Shown: positions 24,657-33,643 of the stretch, piece by piece
Position numbering within the stretch: the first letter of the stretch is position 1
How the letters are laid out: every line of letters starts with the position of its first letter
Assembly (NCBI RefSeq): GCF_000183745.1
Contig: NC_014761.1
Location: 1,240,001 to 1,304,000, forward strand
DNA: 64,000 bases
Source of the DNA: Oceanithermus profundus DSM 14977
Lineage (GTDB): Bacteria; Deinococcota; Deinococci; Deinococcales; Marinithermaceae
Reading direction: 5' to 3'
Program-made: the position numbers and the translations under genes
Notes under the pieces: generated by a model
The model's database searches: none
Told to the model about the DNA's origin: nothing
The model's input: the letters and a program-made list of their open reading frames with translations, nothing else

Positions 24657-27350
24657 CTACGTCTCCCAGCGGACCTGGCTGCCCTGCGGCGCCTTCTCCA
24701 CCACCAGCCGCGCCGGCATGCGCTGGGCCAGCTCGGGCACGTGGGTCACCACCCCCACCATCCGCCCCTGGGTGGGCAGCGCCTCCAGCACCTCGGCGGC
24801 CAGCTCCAGCGCCTCGGCGTCGAGGGTGCCGAAGCCCTCGTCGAGGAAGAGCGCCCCCAGGCGTCCGCGCGAGAGGTGCTCGGAAAGCGAGAGCGCCAGG
24901 CTGAGCGAAGCCAGGAAGGTCTCGCCGCCCGACAGCGTCTTCGCCGGCCGCACCGCGCCGGTCCAGAGGTCCTCGACGTGGTAGACGCCGTCGGTCAGAC
25001 GAAAGCGGTAGCGGTGTTGCGAAAGGGTGAAAAGCAGCTCGGAGGCGCGGGCCAGCATGTCGAGCTGCAGCCGTTCGAGCAGGTAGTCGGGGAACTTGTG
25101 CCCCTTCAGATCCTCGGCCAGTTGCTCCCAGACGCCCACCTTTTGCACCAGCTCGGCGGCCTCCTTTTCCGCCTCGCGTCTCCGCTGCAGGTCGCGCTCG
25201 AGCCGCTCGAGCCGCTCCTCGGCCGCACCAAGCCGCGACTCCAGCTCCGCCCTCCGCTGGCCCAGCCCGGTGAGCTGCGCTTTCTTCTGCTCGAGCTCCG
25301 CCGGTTCGATCCGGGGCTTGTCCTCGAGTAACCGGCCCACCTCTTCCAGGCGCTTTTCAACGTAGCCGCGCTCCTCGCGCCAGCGTGCGAGCTGCGCTTC
25401 CAGCTGCGCCAGTTCTTCGGGGCTGCGCCGCGCCGGGGCGACCTCTGCGGCGCTCGCGAACCCCAGCTGCTGCAAGAGGGCGGCTACGCTCTCTTCCAGG
25501 GGTGCCAGCGCTTCGGCCAGCGCCTGGCGGCGCTCCCGGGCCGCGCGCAAGGCGACCGACGCCTCCTCGGCCTGCCGGCGCAGTCGCTCGCCCTCGCGGG
25601 CCTGCTTCTCCAGGCGGGCCAGACGCTCGCGCAGCGCGCGGGCGTAGGCCCCCGGCTCCTGGCCGCCGGTCTGGCCGGCCACCTCCTGCGCGAGGCCGCG
25701 GCGCATGGCGGCGAGCCTCTGCTCCAGCTCCGCGAGCTCCTCCACCTCCACCGGCGCGCCGGCCTCGAGGCGCTTCAGGTCGCCTTCGAGCAAGGCCAGC
25801 TGCTTTTCCAGCTCGGCGATCTGGCGTTCGATGCCCTTGGCCTCGCCGCTCGTTTCCGACCACTGGCCGCGCAGCTCCTGCAGCTCGGCTTGCTTTGCGC
25901 GCAGCGCCTCCTCCAGCCGAGCGAGCGGGCCCACCTCGGTGCCCTCGGGGAGCCTGCCGACCTCTTGCAGGCACAGCGGGCAGGGCTTGCCGGGCTCGAG
26001 CAGGTGGCGGTAGGCGGCCACCGAGGCACGTTTCTGCTCCTCTTCGTAGCGGGCCCGCAGCTTTTCCACCTCGTCCGCCGCCCGCTTGCCCTCGGCGGTC
26101 AGGTTTTCGAGCGCCGCCTTCTTCTGCCGCAGCTCCCCCGCCAGCTCCTCCCGCCGGCGGGCCAGCTCGTCCCGGCGCTTGCGCAGGCGTTCCGCCTCGG
26201 CCGCCGCCCGCTGCCGCTCCCGCAACGCCCGCAAGCGCTCCTCGGCCTCGCGGTAAGCGCGTTCGTCGTAGGCCGCTGCCGGGCCCGGCCCCTCCGCTCC
26301 GCCCAGGACCGCCAGCGTGCGGGCCTTGGCCTCGAGCAGCGGCAGCGTCGCCACCCGGCCGCGCAGGTCTTCCAGCTCGCCTTCGTCGAAGGCTTCGTTA
26401 TGTTTTTCCCATTTCGTGCTTATCGCCCGGTACGCGCTCTCCAGCTTTTCGAGCTCGCGCTCCTGCTTCGCGAGGCGCGCCCGCGCCTCTTCCAGACGAA
26501 GCACCTCGGGCAGCGCCTTCTCGGCCGCTCGGGCGCGCTCGAGCCAGCCCTCCACCTCGGTCATCCGCCCGGTCTCGGCCGCGAGCGCCTGCCGGCGCGC
26601 CTGGAGGCGCGCCTTCTCCTGCCAGAGCTCGGCCAGCTCGTCCAGCCGTCGGACCTCCTTCTCCAAACGCTCGATCTCTCCCGCAAGCCGCCCGCGCTCC
26701 TCGCGCAGGCCTCGGAGCTCCTCGCGCGCCGCCTCCACCGCCGCCTCGCTGGCGTCCCGGTAGACTTCGGCGCGCTGCTGCGCCGCCGCTAGGCGTTCGC
26801 GCAGCTCACCCAGCCGCGCCACCGCCCGTTCGCGCAGCTCCGCCAGACCGGCGAGGCCGTAGAGCGAAAAGAGCAGCTCGCGCCGCTCGCGGCTGTCGCC
26901 CTTCAAGAAAGCGTCGAACCGCCCCTGCGGCAGCAGGATGGCGCGGGTGAAGGCATCGTAGTCGAGGCCCAGCAGCCGTTCGACGGCGGCGTTGAGCGTC
27001 TTCACCTTCTCCGAGGCGCTCGACAGCTGCCACTCGGCGCCCAGCTGGCGCTCGAGCCGCGCCTCCGTCTTGCCGGCGATCACCCGCGTCACCCGCCAGA
27101 CCTCGTCCCCCAACCGGAAGACGAGCTGCACCCAGGCCTTCTTCGTGCCGGGGTGGAGCAGCGCCTTCAGCCCCTTGCGCCCCATGCGCGGGGTTTCGCC
27201 GTAGAGGGCGAAGGTCATGGCGTCGAGAAGCGTTGTCTTGCCCGAACCGGTGGGGCCGGTGATCGCGAAGAGCTCGACGTCGGAAAAGTCGACCGACGCG
27301 TGCCGGGCGAAGGCGCCGAACCCCTCGAGGTCGAGCCTAAGCGGACGCAT
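24657..27350 (-). CDS. sbcC: SbcC exonuclease ATPase subunit (Rad50-like)
   Basis: 897 residues, an SMC-like architecture. N-terminal Walker A ITGPTGSGKTTLLDAMTFALYG (about 30-51), and long heptad-rich coiled coils on either side of a zinc hook CPLC (Cys456, Cys459). The C-terminal half carries the signature LSGGETFLASLSLALSLSE and Walker B LGALFLDEGFGTLD. With SbcD it forms the Mre11-Rad50-like nuclease that opens hairpins and processes double-strand breaks. Last gene of nurA-herA-sbcD-sbcC; the ATG lies 14 bases inside sbcD. ATP binding should drive ring closure around DNA. Confidence 0.95.
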   Translation of the reverse strand: MRPLRLDLEGFGAFARHASVDFSDVELFAITGPTGSGKTTLLDAMTFALYGETPRMGRKGLKALLHPGTKKAWVQLVFRLGDEVWRVTRVIAGKTEARLERQLGAEWQLSSASEKVKTLNAAVERLLGLDYDAFTRAILLPQGRFDAFLKGDSRERRELLFSLYGLAGLAELRERAVARLGELRERLAAAQQRAEVYRDASEAAVEAAREELRGLREERGRLAGEIERLEKEVRRLDELAELWQEKARLQARRQALAAETGRMTEVEGWLERARAAEKALPEVLRLEEARARLAKQERELEKLESAYRAISTKWEKHNEAFDEGELEDLRGRVATLPLLEAKARTLAVLGGAEGPGPAAAYDERAYREAEERLRALRERQRAAAEAERLRKRRDELARRREELAGELRQKKAALENLTAEGKRAADEVEKLRARYEEEQKRASVAAYRHLLEPGKPCPLCLQEVGRLPEGTEVGPLARLEEALRAKQAELQELRGQWSETSGEAKGIERQIAELEKQLALLEGDLKRLEAGAPVEVEELAELEQRLAAMRRGLAQEVAGQTGGQEPGAYARALRERLARLEKQAREGERLRRQAEEASVALRAARERRQALAEALAPLEESVAALLQQLGFASAAEVAPARRSPEELAQLEAQLARWREERGYVEKRLEEVGRLLEDKPRIEPAELEQKKAQLTGLGQRRAELESRLGAAEERLERLERDLQRRREAEKEAAELVQKVGVWEQLAEDLKGHKFPDYLLERLQLDMLARASELLFTLSQHRYRFRLTDGVYHVEDLWTGAVRPAKTLSGGETFLASLSLALSLSEHLSRGRLGALFLDEGFGTLDAEALELAAEVLEALPTQGRMVGVVTHVPELAQRMPARLVVEKAPQGSQVRWET

Positions 27351-28500
27351 GCCCCTCCTCGTAGAGCTCGCGGAAGGCGGCGAGCAGCTCGCCGGCTTCC
27401 TCGAGCCCGCGCACCTCGCGCAGGTAGCGCTCGTAGGCCTCGGGCCAGCTCAGGCTCTCCACCTCGGCCGCGGCCTCGGCCAGCGGATCGGGAGCCTCGG
27501 CCTCGAAGCGGACCTCGAGCAGGTGGGGGTTTTCCTGATACAACCGCTCACGCAGGGCGCTGTTGGCCGGTCCGGCGATGATCAGCTTGGCGTAACCGGG
27601 CCAGTTTTCCACCTCGTCGAGGCGCCGGTCGAGTTGGTCGGGCTCCAGGCGAAAGGTGCGCAGCGGCTTGCCCCAACCGGGGTCGATGGGGTGGACGACG
27701 GGCGGCCGGTCGGGCTCGAGCTCCACGACCAGCACCCCCCGTTCGGCGTCCTCGCCTTCGCCAAAGTCGAGCTGCACCAGCGAACCCGAGTACCAGGCGG
27801 CCGGCGCGTCCGAGACCTTCTGCTGCCGGTGGATGTGCCCCAGGGCCACGTAGGTCGCGGTCGTCGGCAGCCTGTCCGGCTCGACTGCGTAGCTGTTGCC
27901 CACGTAGAAGCTGAACTCCCCTCCGCCCAGCTTCAGGTTGGCCCCGGCGAGGGTCAGGTGGGCGACGAGCAGGTTGATCCGACCGGGCCCGAAGCCTGCG
28001 GTCAGGTTGGCGATGAGCCTCCCGACGGTCTCCGAGTAGCCGTGCTGCCAGCTCCCCTCGTCGGCCTCGAGCAGCTGCGCCGCTTTGACGGCGCGGCGTT
28101 CGGAAAGGAAGGGCAAAAGCGCCGCCTCGCCCCAGTCCCGCCGCACCGCCCCGCCCTCGCCGCGCACCCGCACCTCGCCGCGCACGTGCGCGCCGGCCAG
28201 CTCCAAAAGCGGCGCCAGCGCCTCCAGACGCGGGCGCGAATCGTGGTTACCGCTGATCACCAGCGCCGGGACCCCCAGCTCGCGCAGCCCCAGAAAGAAC
28301 TCGAAGGCCGCCGCCTCGGCCTCGGCGCTCACCCGGGGGCGGTCGAAGAGGTCGCCGGCGACGACCACCAGGTCGATCTTCTCTTCCCGCACGATGCGCA
28401 GGTGATCCTTTAGGGCGTCGGCGATCTCCGGGGTGCGGTCGACCCCCTTGAGCACCTTGCCCAGGTGCCAGTCGGCGGTATGGAGGACGCGCAAGGCCAT
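27337..28500 (-). CDS. sbcD: SbcD exonuclease subunit (Mre11-like)
   Basis: 387 residues. Metallophosphoesterase motifs in order: LHTADWHLG (Asp10, His12), VVAGDLFDRPR, ISGNHDSR, LLVAHLTLAG, YVALGHIHRQQK. A capping domain follows (VELEPDRPPVVHPID) and a C-terminal segment that binds the SbcC coiled-coil base. It is a Mn-dependent 3'-5' exonuclease and endonuclease. It starts 9 bases after herA and overlaps sbcC by 14 bases, so it is made stoichiometrically with both. Confidence 0.95.
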   Translation of the reverse strand: MALRVLHTADWHLGKVLKGVDRTPEIADALKDHLRIVREEKIDLVVVAGDLFDRPRVSAEAEAAAFEFFLGLRELGVPALVISGNHDSRPRLEALAPLLELAGAHVRGEVRVRGEGGAVRRDWGEAALLPFLSERRAVKAAQLLEADEGSWQHGYSETVGRLIANLTAGFGPGRINLLVAHLTLAGANLKLGGGEFSFYVGNSYAVEPDRLPTTATYVALGHIHRQQKVSDAPAAWYSGSLVQLDFGEGEDAERGVLVVELEPDRPPVVHPIDPGWGKPLRTFRLEPDQLDRRLDEVENWPGYAKLIIAGPANSALRERLYQENPHLLEVRFEAEAPDPLAEAAAEVESLSWPEAYERYLREVRGLEEAGELLAAFRELYEEGHASA

Positions 28501-28509
28501 GGTTAAATC

Positions 28510-30240
28510 CTATAGACCCAGCTCGTCCTTGAGCGCCTCGTCGGATACGTCTTCCGCGGCCTCGCCGGCCTTGGTCGCCCAGGCGGGGTAAGGGAACTGC
28601 ACGGCGATGGGTACGGGCACCTCGGGCTGGTGAAGGATCATCGTGCCCTGGGGCAGGATCAGCGCCCGGTCGCGGAAGGCCCCCGGCAGGTAGCGGTACT
28701 CGGGGCGCTCGGCCTCGGCGGCATCGAGCCGACCCACCACCCGCACCGCGGCGTTGCCCACCACCCGCCGCTCCACCTCGCTGGCCGTCTGCTGGGCCCC
28801 GATGAGGATGACCCCCAGCGAGCGGCCGCGCTCGGCGATGTCGAGGAGGATGTCCTTGATGGGGCTCTCCCCTTCGCGCGGGGCGTACTTGTTGAGCTCG
28901 TCGAGCACCACGAAGACCTTGCCCCGGTGGCTCCCCGACTCCTTGGCGGCGAAGACGCGGCGCAAGAGCGCCCCCACCACGAACATCTGGGCCTGCGGGC
29001 TGAGGTTGTGGATGTCCACGACGTTGACTTGTGCGGGGCTTCCCAAGGGATCAGGCGCGTTGCTTGGTGCATCCCCGCGCACGAGGTGGCCCACGCTGCG
29101 GGACGCGGCGCGCAGGCGGCGCACGAAGGCCTGCAACGTGCCGGTGTGCTGGCGGGCGGTCCAATGATGGTTGCCGCTCGCCGCCTCGCCCTCGCTTTCG
29201 GCACCCAAAAGCTGGAACTCTAGATAGTCCACCAACTGCCCGAAGCTGCCTATCTTGACCCGACCAAGCGAGTCGAAGGCACCGGCCTCCCCGGTCGGCC
29301 CTTCGGGCCAGTCGTCCACGTAGAGCTCGGGGCCCTCCTGCCCGCGGGCCAGCGCCGCCAGGCGGGCGGTCACGTGATCGATCAGGAAGCCCAGGTTGCT
29401 CATCGCGCCCCGATCGGTGAAGAGGAAGGGCAACAGGCCGTCCTGGCAGAAGTCAACGATGGACCAGTGGTACGGCCGCACCCCTTCGGCGCGGCTGCTC
29501 GCGGCCACCAGGTGACCCTGCCCCTGGGCCAGCCGGGGCGGCGCGAAGAAGGCGACGCTGGAAAAGGGTTCGGGCTCGAGCCCCAACCGCCGGTAGCGCT
29601 CGCGTTCTTTTTCGTTTAGCTCGCGGTTGGGCTTGTCAAGGTAGAAGAGGTCCTGCCCCTTGACGTTGAAGATCAGCGTCTTGGCGCTGGCGGCGTCTTC
29701 GAGCACGCCCGAGTTGTAGAGGCTGTGGAGCAGGAAGAGGGCGTAGCTGGTCTTGGCGGCCACGCCCGAGATGCCCGAGATGTTGACGTGGCCGCCCTGG
29801 CGGCCGTCGAGGAAGGCCAGGTTGACGTAGGCCGGCTCGCCGTTACGCATGAAGCCGACCGGCAGTTTCTGCTTCATGCGGTCGTAGTAGAGGGCGTTTT
29901 CCAGCGCTTCTTGCCGCGCCAGATAGACGGGGCTGCCCGGGTCGGGCGGCAGGTATTCTTCCGGCTCGAGCCGGGTCACGGTCACGTGGGCCACGTAGGC
30001 GGTGTTGGTGGGGATCAGGTTGCCCGCGGCCAGGAAGGTGTCGGAGTCGAACTGGGTGCCTTCCAGCACCTTGTGCACCCGGTCGACCATTCCGTAGTAG
30101 CGGACCTCGAGGCCGCCGTGGTCGGCCTCCACCCAGACCACGTCGTCGAGGCGCACCAGTCCGTCTTGAATGCCGATCCAGAACTCCAGGGGGCTCGCCT
30201 CGCGACTGCCGAGGACGACGCCGATCGCTTCTTGCTTCAT
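28510..30240 (-). CDS. herA: HerA-type hexameric DNA translocase/helicase
   Basis: 576 residues from ATG 30240 (MKQEAIGVVLGSREASPLEFWIG), the HAS-barrel N-terminus of HerA. The ATPase core has NISGISGVAAKTSYALFLL (about residues 135-155) as a P-loop with Ala where Gly usually precedes Lys. Walker B is KVFVVLDELNKYAP, followed by GVILIGAQQTASEVERR (sensor/arginine region). HerA with NurA resects DNA ends to give 3' tails for recombination. The ATG overlaps the nurA stop (30237-30240). The atypical P-loop is worth confirming but the context is decisive. Confidence 0.9.
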   Translation of the reverse strand: MKQEAIGVVLGSREASPLEFWIGIQDGLVRLDDVVWVEADHGGLEVRYYGMVDRVHKVLEGTQFDSDTFLAAGNLIPTNTAYVAHVTVTRLEPEEYLPPDPGSPVYLARQEALENALYYDRMKQKLPVGFMRNGEPAYVNLAFLDGRQGGHVNISGISGVAAKTSYALFLLHSLYNSGVLEDAASAKTLIFNVKGQDLFYLDKPNRELNEKERERYRRLGLEPEPFSSVAFFAPPRLAQGQGHLVAASSRAEGVRPYHWSIVDFCQDGLLPFLFTDRGAMSNLGFLIDHVTARLAALARGQEGPELYVDDWPEGPTGEAGAFDSLGRVKIGSFGQLVDYLEFQLLGAESEGEAASGNHHWTARQHTGTLQAFVRRLRAASRSVGHLVRGDAPSNAPDPLGSPAQVNVVDIHNLSPQAQMFVVGALLRRVFAAKESGSHRGKVFVVLDELNKYAPREGESPIKDILLDIAERGRSLGVILIGAQQTASEVERRVVGNAAVRVVGRLDAAEAERPEYRYLPGAFRDRALILPQGTMILHQPEVPVPIAVQFPYPAWATKAGEAAEDVSDEALKDELGL

Positions 30241-31181
30241 ACCGCCTCCCGCTTGATGTGTTCGAGCAGACGCCTGCGGATCAGGCCCGCGCTGCCCAGC
30301 CTGCGCCCCAGCTCGCGCTCGAGCGCCCCCACCGGCACCAGGTTCTGCGGCGCCCGGGGGTCTCGGAAGGGCCGTGAGGCCAGGCGCGGGAAGATGCCGA
30401 GCGAGACCCGGGCGAGCTCCAGGGCCTCGGCCTCGGGCGCCGCGGTCTCGACCCGCAGGAGCGTCGCCGCGGCCGCGTAGGGCCGATCGGGCTCGAGCGG
30501 CAGCCGCAGGTACCACGAATAGAAACGGCGCTCTCCGCGCGCGAAGGCGAAGACCGGCGTCCGCTCGCCCGCCGCCAGCTCGCCCAGCAGCGCCGCATTC
30601 TCGGCGTTCAGGTAGCCGCGGTGGTGGGTCTTGGCGAAGCCGAGCCGCCCCGCGGTCTGGGCCGCAGGCAGTCGGTGCAGCGGACCGTCGTGCAGCACCA
30701 GGGCCCCGGGATGACGCGCGCGCAGTCCGTCGCCCAGCCCCATTTCCAAGGCGCCCCGGCGCTCCATCGCCGCAGCGCGCAGCGCTTCGGGCTCGCCCTC
30801 GGCCTCGACGAGCTCGTAGTCGAGCCCAGGGGCCGGGGTGAACCGCGGCTCCGGCCAGGCCCCGGGCGGCGCGACCAGGTAACGGCGCACCGCGAAGGCG
30901 GCCTCGTCGTAGAAGGCGCGCCCGGGCTCGAGCCCCACCGCCCCCACGGCCACGCTGACGAGCAGCGCGGGCGCGTCGTCGAGGTAGACCAGGGCGTCGG
31001 TGCGGAACCGCCCGTCCACGAAGAAGAGCGAACCCGGCCAGTCCGCCGCCTCACGCTTGGGCGCCCAGGGGCCGTCCGCGGCGACGGGCTCGGCCTGCAG
31101 CTCCGGCAGGGGCTGGGCGAGCGCCGCCTCCGGCGCGGCGTGGTCCGGACTCCAGACGTCGAGGCGCAGGCGGGGTTTCAT
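30237..31181 (-). CDS. nurA: NurA-domain nuclease
   Basis: About 314 residues from ATG 31181 (MKPRLRLDVWSPDHAA). Two upstream ATGs (31190, 31193) would lie at or in the -10 box. NurA landmarks are FFVDGRFRTDALVYLDD near 55 (catalytic Asp), VLHDGPLHRLPA (second Asp), GFAKTHHRGYL, FSWYLRLPLEPDRPYA-like strand, and the C-terminal PRAPQNLVPVGALERELGRRLG. It supplies the nuclease to HerA. First gene of the four-gene resection operon, probably leaderless, with a palindromic operator on its promoter. Confidence 0.88.
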   Translation of the reverse strand: MKPRLRLDVWSPDHAAPEAALAQPLPELQAEPVAADGPWAPKREAADWPGSLFFVDGRFRTDALVYLDDAPALLVSVAVGAVGLEPGRAFYDEAAFAVRRYLVAPPGAWPEPRFTPAPGLDYELVEAEGEPEALRAAAMERRGALEMGLGDGLRARHPGALVLHDGPLHRLPAAQTAGRLGFAKTHHRGYLNAENAALLGELAAGERTPVFAFARGERRFYSWYLRLPLEPDRPYAAAATLLRVETAAPEAEALELARVSLGIFPRLASRPFRDPRAPQNLVPVGALERELGRRLGSAGLIRRRLLEHIKREAV

Positions 31182-31188
31182 GGAATCC

Positions 31189-31217
31189 ATCATACGTGGC
31201 GCGGCGTTATGTTTCAA
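31189..31217 (-). promoter_or_regulatory. Promoter of the nurA-herA-sbcD-sbcC operon
   Basis: -35 TTGAAA (31212-31217) and -10 TATGAT (31189-31194), spacer 17. The -10 ends 7 bases before the nurA ATG at 31181, so the predicted transcript starts at or next to the start codon. Confidence 0.85.
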
Positions 31218-31223
31218 ACATAA
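31207..31223. promoter_or_regulatory. RDRM-like operator overlapping the nurA -35 box
   Basis: TTATGTTTCAAACATAA is a perfect 17-base palindrome (8+1+8). Its outer TTATGT/ACATAA match the Deinococcus radiation/desiccation response motif, TTATGTCATTGACATAA, at all 12 outer positions. It spans the -35 hexamer, the position expected for repression. The binding protein would be DdrO if present; that gene is not in this window. Confidence 0.7.
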
Positions 31224-31240
31224 TCGCGCCGGCAAGAGCG

Positions 31241-31262
31241 GGCCCGGGGTTGCCCCCGGGCC
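31241..31262 (-). terminator. Candidate terminator after the TPR gene
   Basis: A 9-bp GC stem (31241-31249 with 31254-31262) with a GCAA tetraloop on the minus strand. The following run is CGCTCTTGCC, so the U-tract is poor. It insulates hslVU-TPR from nurA. Confidence 0.45.
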
Positions 31263-31278
31263 GCGGTCCTGGACGGGG

Positions 31279-32373
31279 CTACTTTAGCGCGGAGAGGGCC
31301 TTCTTGGCCTCCTGGTGGTTGGGGGCGAGCTCGAGGGCGCGTTCCAGCTCGGTCCGCGCCGCGTCGTTCTCCCCCGCGGCGATCAGCGCCCGGGCCAACC
31401 AGTAGTGGTAGTCGGCGTTGTCGGGGGCGAGCTTGATCGCCTTCGTGAGGTTGAGGCGGGCGTCGTCGACGTGGCCGGCTTCCAGGTGGGAACGCCCCAG
31501 GTAGAAGTACGCTTCGGGGAAACCGAGGGGGTCGAGCTCGATCGCCTTGTCCAGGGTGTCGATGGCCTCGGCGAACTTCTTCTCGAGGTAGTAGACCTGC
31601 CCCAGGTTGAGCCAGGTGCTCGCGTTCAGCGGCGCCAGCTCGGTGGCCTTGGCCAGCGCCTGCTCCGCCTCGACCAGGCGGCCCTTGACGGCCAGCACCT
31701 TGCCGTAGAGCAGCTGCAACTGCGCCGACGCCGGATCGAGGGCGACGCCCTGCGCCAGCATGTCGAGGGCTTCGTCAAGCTTGCCCTGAGACAGGTAGAC
31801 CTGGGCGAGGTTGTAGCGCACCACGGCGTCGTCGGGCGCGATCGCCAAGGCCTGCTTGAAGGCGGCCTCGGCCTTGTCGAGCTCGCCCTTGTACTGATAG
31901 ACGAGGCCGCGCTGGTTGTAGATGGCGTGGTAGTTGGGGTCGATCGTGCGCGCGTCGTCGAGGATCAGCAGCGCCTGGTCCAGGAACTTTTCGGCGGCCG
32001 TCTTGTCCTCGGCGTACAGGTAGCGGTCGGTGTAGGCCTGCGCCAGCGCCACGTAGAGCGGTGCGTAGCTGCCGTCGATGGCGATCGCGCGTTTCAGGTT
32101 CTCGATCGCCGCGGTGAACTGGTGCATCTTCAGCTGGGTGCGGCCCAGCCCGTAGAGCGCGTAGACGTTGTTGGGCTCCTTTTCCAGCGCCCGGCGAAAG
32201 GCGATCATCGCCGCGTCGTACTCCCCGGAGGAATAGTAGACGTCGCCCACCAGCAGGTAGGCCTTGACGCTCGGTTCCTTCTGCTCAGGCTGGGCCTGCT
32301 CCGACTGGGCCCAGGACGAGCCGATCATCGCCATCGTCAGGGTAAGTAACCAAATCCAGGACCGTTTTCGCAT
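31279..32373 (-). CDS. Exported TPR-repeat protein
   Basis: 364 residues with signal peptide MRKRSWIWLLTLTMAMIGSSWA. The rest is about nine tetratricopeptide repeats, with consensus units such as AMIAFRRALEKEPNNVYALYGLGRTQLK, AEAAFKQALAIAPDDAVVRYNLAQVYLS and ARTELERALELAPNHQEAKKAL. It is a periplasmic or surface scaffold for protein-protein contacts; the partner is unknown. It follows hslU by 10 bases with a strong AGGAGG site, so it is in the hslVU operon. Confidence 0.88.
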   Translation of the reverse strand: MRKRSWIWLLTLTMAMIGSSWAQSEQAQPEQKEPSVKAYLLVGDVYYSSGEYDAAMIAFRRALEKEPNNVYALYGLGRTQLKMHQFTAAIENLKRAIAIDGSYAPLYVALAQAYTDRYLYAEDKTAAEKFLDQALLILDDARTIDPNYHAIYNQRGLVYQYKGELDKAEAAFKQALAIAPDDAVVRYNLAQVYLSQGKLDEALDMLAQGVALDPASAQLQLLYGKVLAVKGRLVEAEQALAKATELAPLNASTWLNLGQVYYLEKKFAEAIDTLDKAIELDPLGFPEAYFYLGRSHLEAGHVDDARLNLTKAIKLAPDNADYHYWLARALIAAGENDAARTELERALELAPNHQEAKKALSALK

Positions 32374-32383
32374 GATCTGCCTC

Positions 32384-33643
32384 CTAAAGGATGTAGCGCG
32401 ACAAATCTTCCGACTCCAAAACCGAAGCCAGGCGCTCTTCGACGTATTCCTTGGTGATCTCGACGCGGCCGAGCTCGACCTGGAAGCTCACCTCTTCGAG
32501 CAGGTATTCGAGCACGGTCGCGAGCCGGCGCGCGCCGATGTCCTCGAGCTCGCGGTTGGCGCGGTAGGCGAAGTCGGCCACGGCCCGGATGGCTTCGTCG
32601 GCGAAGACCAGCTCGGTGCCGTCGGTGGCCAGCAGCTCGGTGTACTGCTTGATGAGCGAGTTTTCGGTGTGGCGCAGGATGCGCTCGAAGTCCTCGGCCG
32701 TGAGCTCGGCGAGTTCGACGCGGATCGGAAAGCGCCCCTGCAGCTCGGGGATCAGGTCGCTGGGTTTGGCGACGTTGAACGCCCCGGCGCCGATGAAGAG
32801 CACGTGCTCGGTGGAGATGGGGCCGAGGCGGGTGTTGACCACCGTACCCTCGACGATGGGCAGCAGGTCGCGCTGCACCCCCTCGCCGGAGACGTCGGGG
32901 CCCTGGACGGCCGACGAGCCGGCGATCTTGTCGATCTCGTCGAGGAAGACGATGCCGTCCTCCTGGGCGCGGCGCACCGCCTCCTGGCTGACCTCCTCCT
33001 TGTCCACCAGGCGCTCGGCCTCCTGGTTCTTGAGCACCTCGCGGGCCTCCACCACGCGCATGCGCTTGCGCACCGGGCGTTTGGGCAGCAGGCCCGAAAG
33101 CATGTCCTGGAGGCCCTGCATCTGCCCCTCCATGCCGCCGAGCATCCCCATGAAGGGCAGCTTGGGCTCCTCGGGCACCTCGACCTCGACGTACTCGTGG
33201 TCGTAGAGGCCGGCGCTGACGTCCTCGTGGGGAACGTTCAGCATCTGCGCGATCTGGCTGCTGGCGAGGCGCGCCGCCACCGCCGCGACCTGCTCGGTCT
33301 TCTCGCGCATGACGAGCTGGTAGGCCACCTCCGCGAGGTCGCGGACGATCGAGTCCACGTCGCGACCCACGTAGCCCACCTCGGTGAACTTGGTGGCCTC
33401 CACCTTGAGGAAGGGCGCGCCCGAGAGCCGCGCCAAGCGGCGGGCGATCTCGGTCTTGCCCACGCCCGTAGGGCCGATCATCAGGATGTTCTTGGGGCTC
33501 ACCTCGCGGCGCAGTTCGGGCGGGAGCTTCTGCCGCCGGTAACGGTTGCGCAGGGCGACGGCCACGGCCTTCTTGGCCTCCTGCTGACCGATCACGTACT
33601 TGTCGAGCTCGGCGACGATCTCGCGGGGCGTCAGTTCGGTCAC
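32384..33643 (-). CDS. hslU: HslU ATPase of the HslUV protease
   Basis: 419 residues from GTG 33643 (MTELTPREIVAELDKYVIGQQEAKKAVAVALRNRYRRQ). Walker A GPTGVGKTEIARRLA (about 56-70), the pore segment KFTEVGYVGRDVDSIVRDL, intermediate I-domain, Walker B DGIVFLDEIDKIAG, and C-terminal ending LASVLESEDLSRYIL that activates HslV. It unfolds substrates for HslV. The start overlaps the hslV stop as GTGA (33640-33643). Confidence 0.96.
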   Translation of the reverse strand: MTELTPREIVAELDKYVIGQQEAKKAVAVALRNRYRRQKLPPELRREVSPKNILMIGPTGVGKTEIARRLARLSGAPFLKVEATKFTEVGYVGRDVDSIVRDLAEVAYQLVMREKTEQVAAVAARLASSQIAQMLNVPHEDVSAGLYDHEYVEVEVPEEPKLPFMGMLGGMEGQMQGLQDMLSGLLPKRPVRKRMRVVEAREVLKNQEAERLVDKEEVSQEAVRRAQEDGIVFLDEIDKIAGSSAVQGPDVSGEGVQRDLLPIVEGTVVNTRLGPISTEHVLFIGAGAFNVAKPSDLIPELQGRFPIRVELAELTAEDFERILRHTENSLIKQYTELLATDGTELVFADEAIRAVADFAYRANRELEDIGARRLATVLEYLLEEVSFQVELGRVEITKEYVEERLASVLESEDLSRYIL

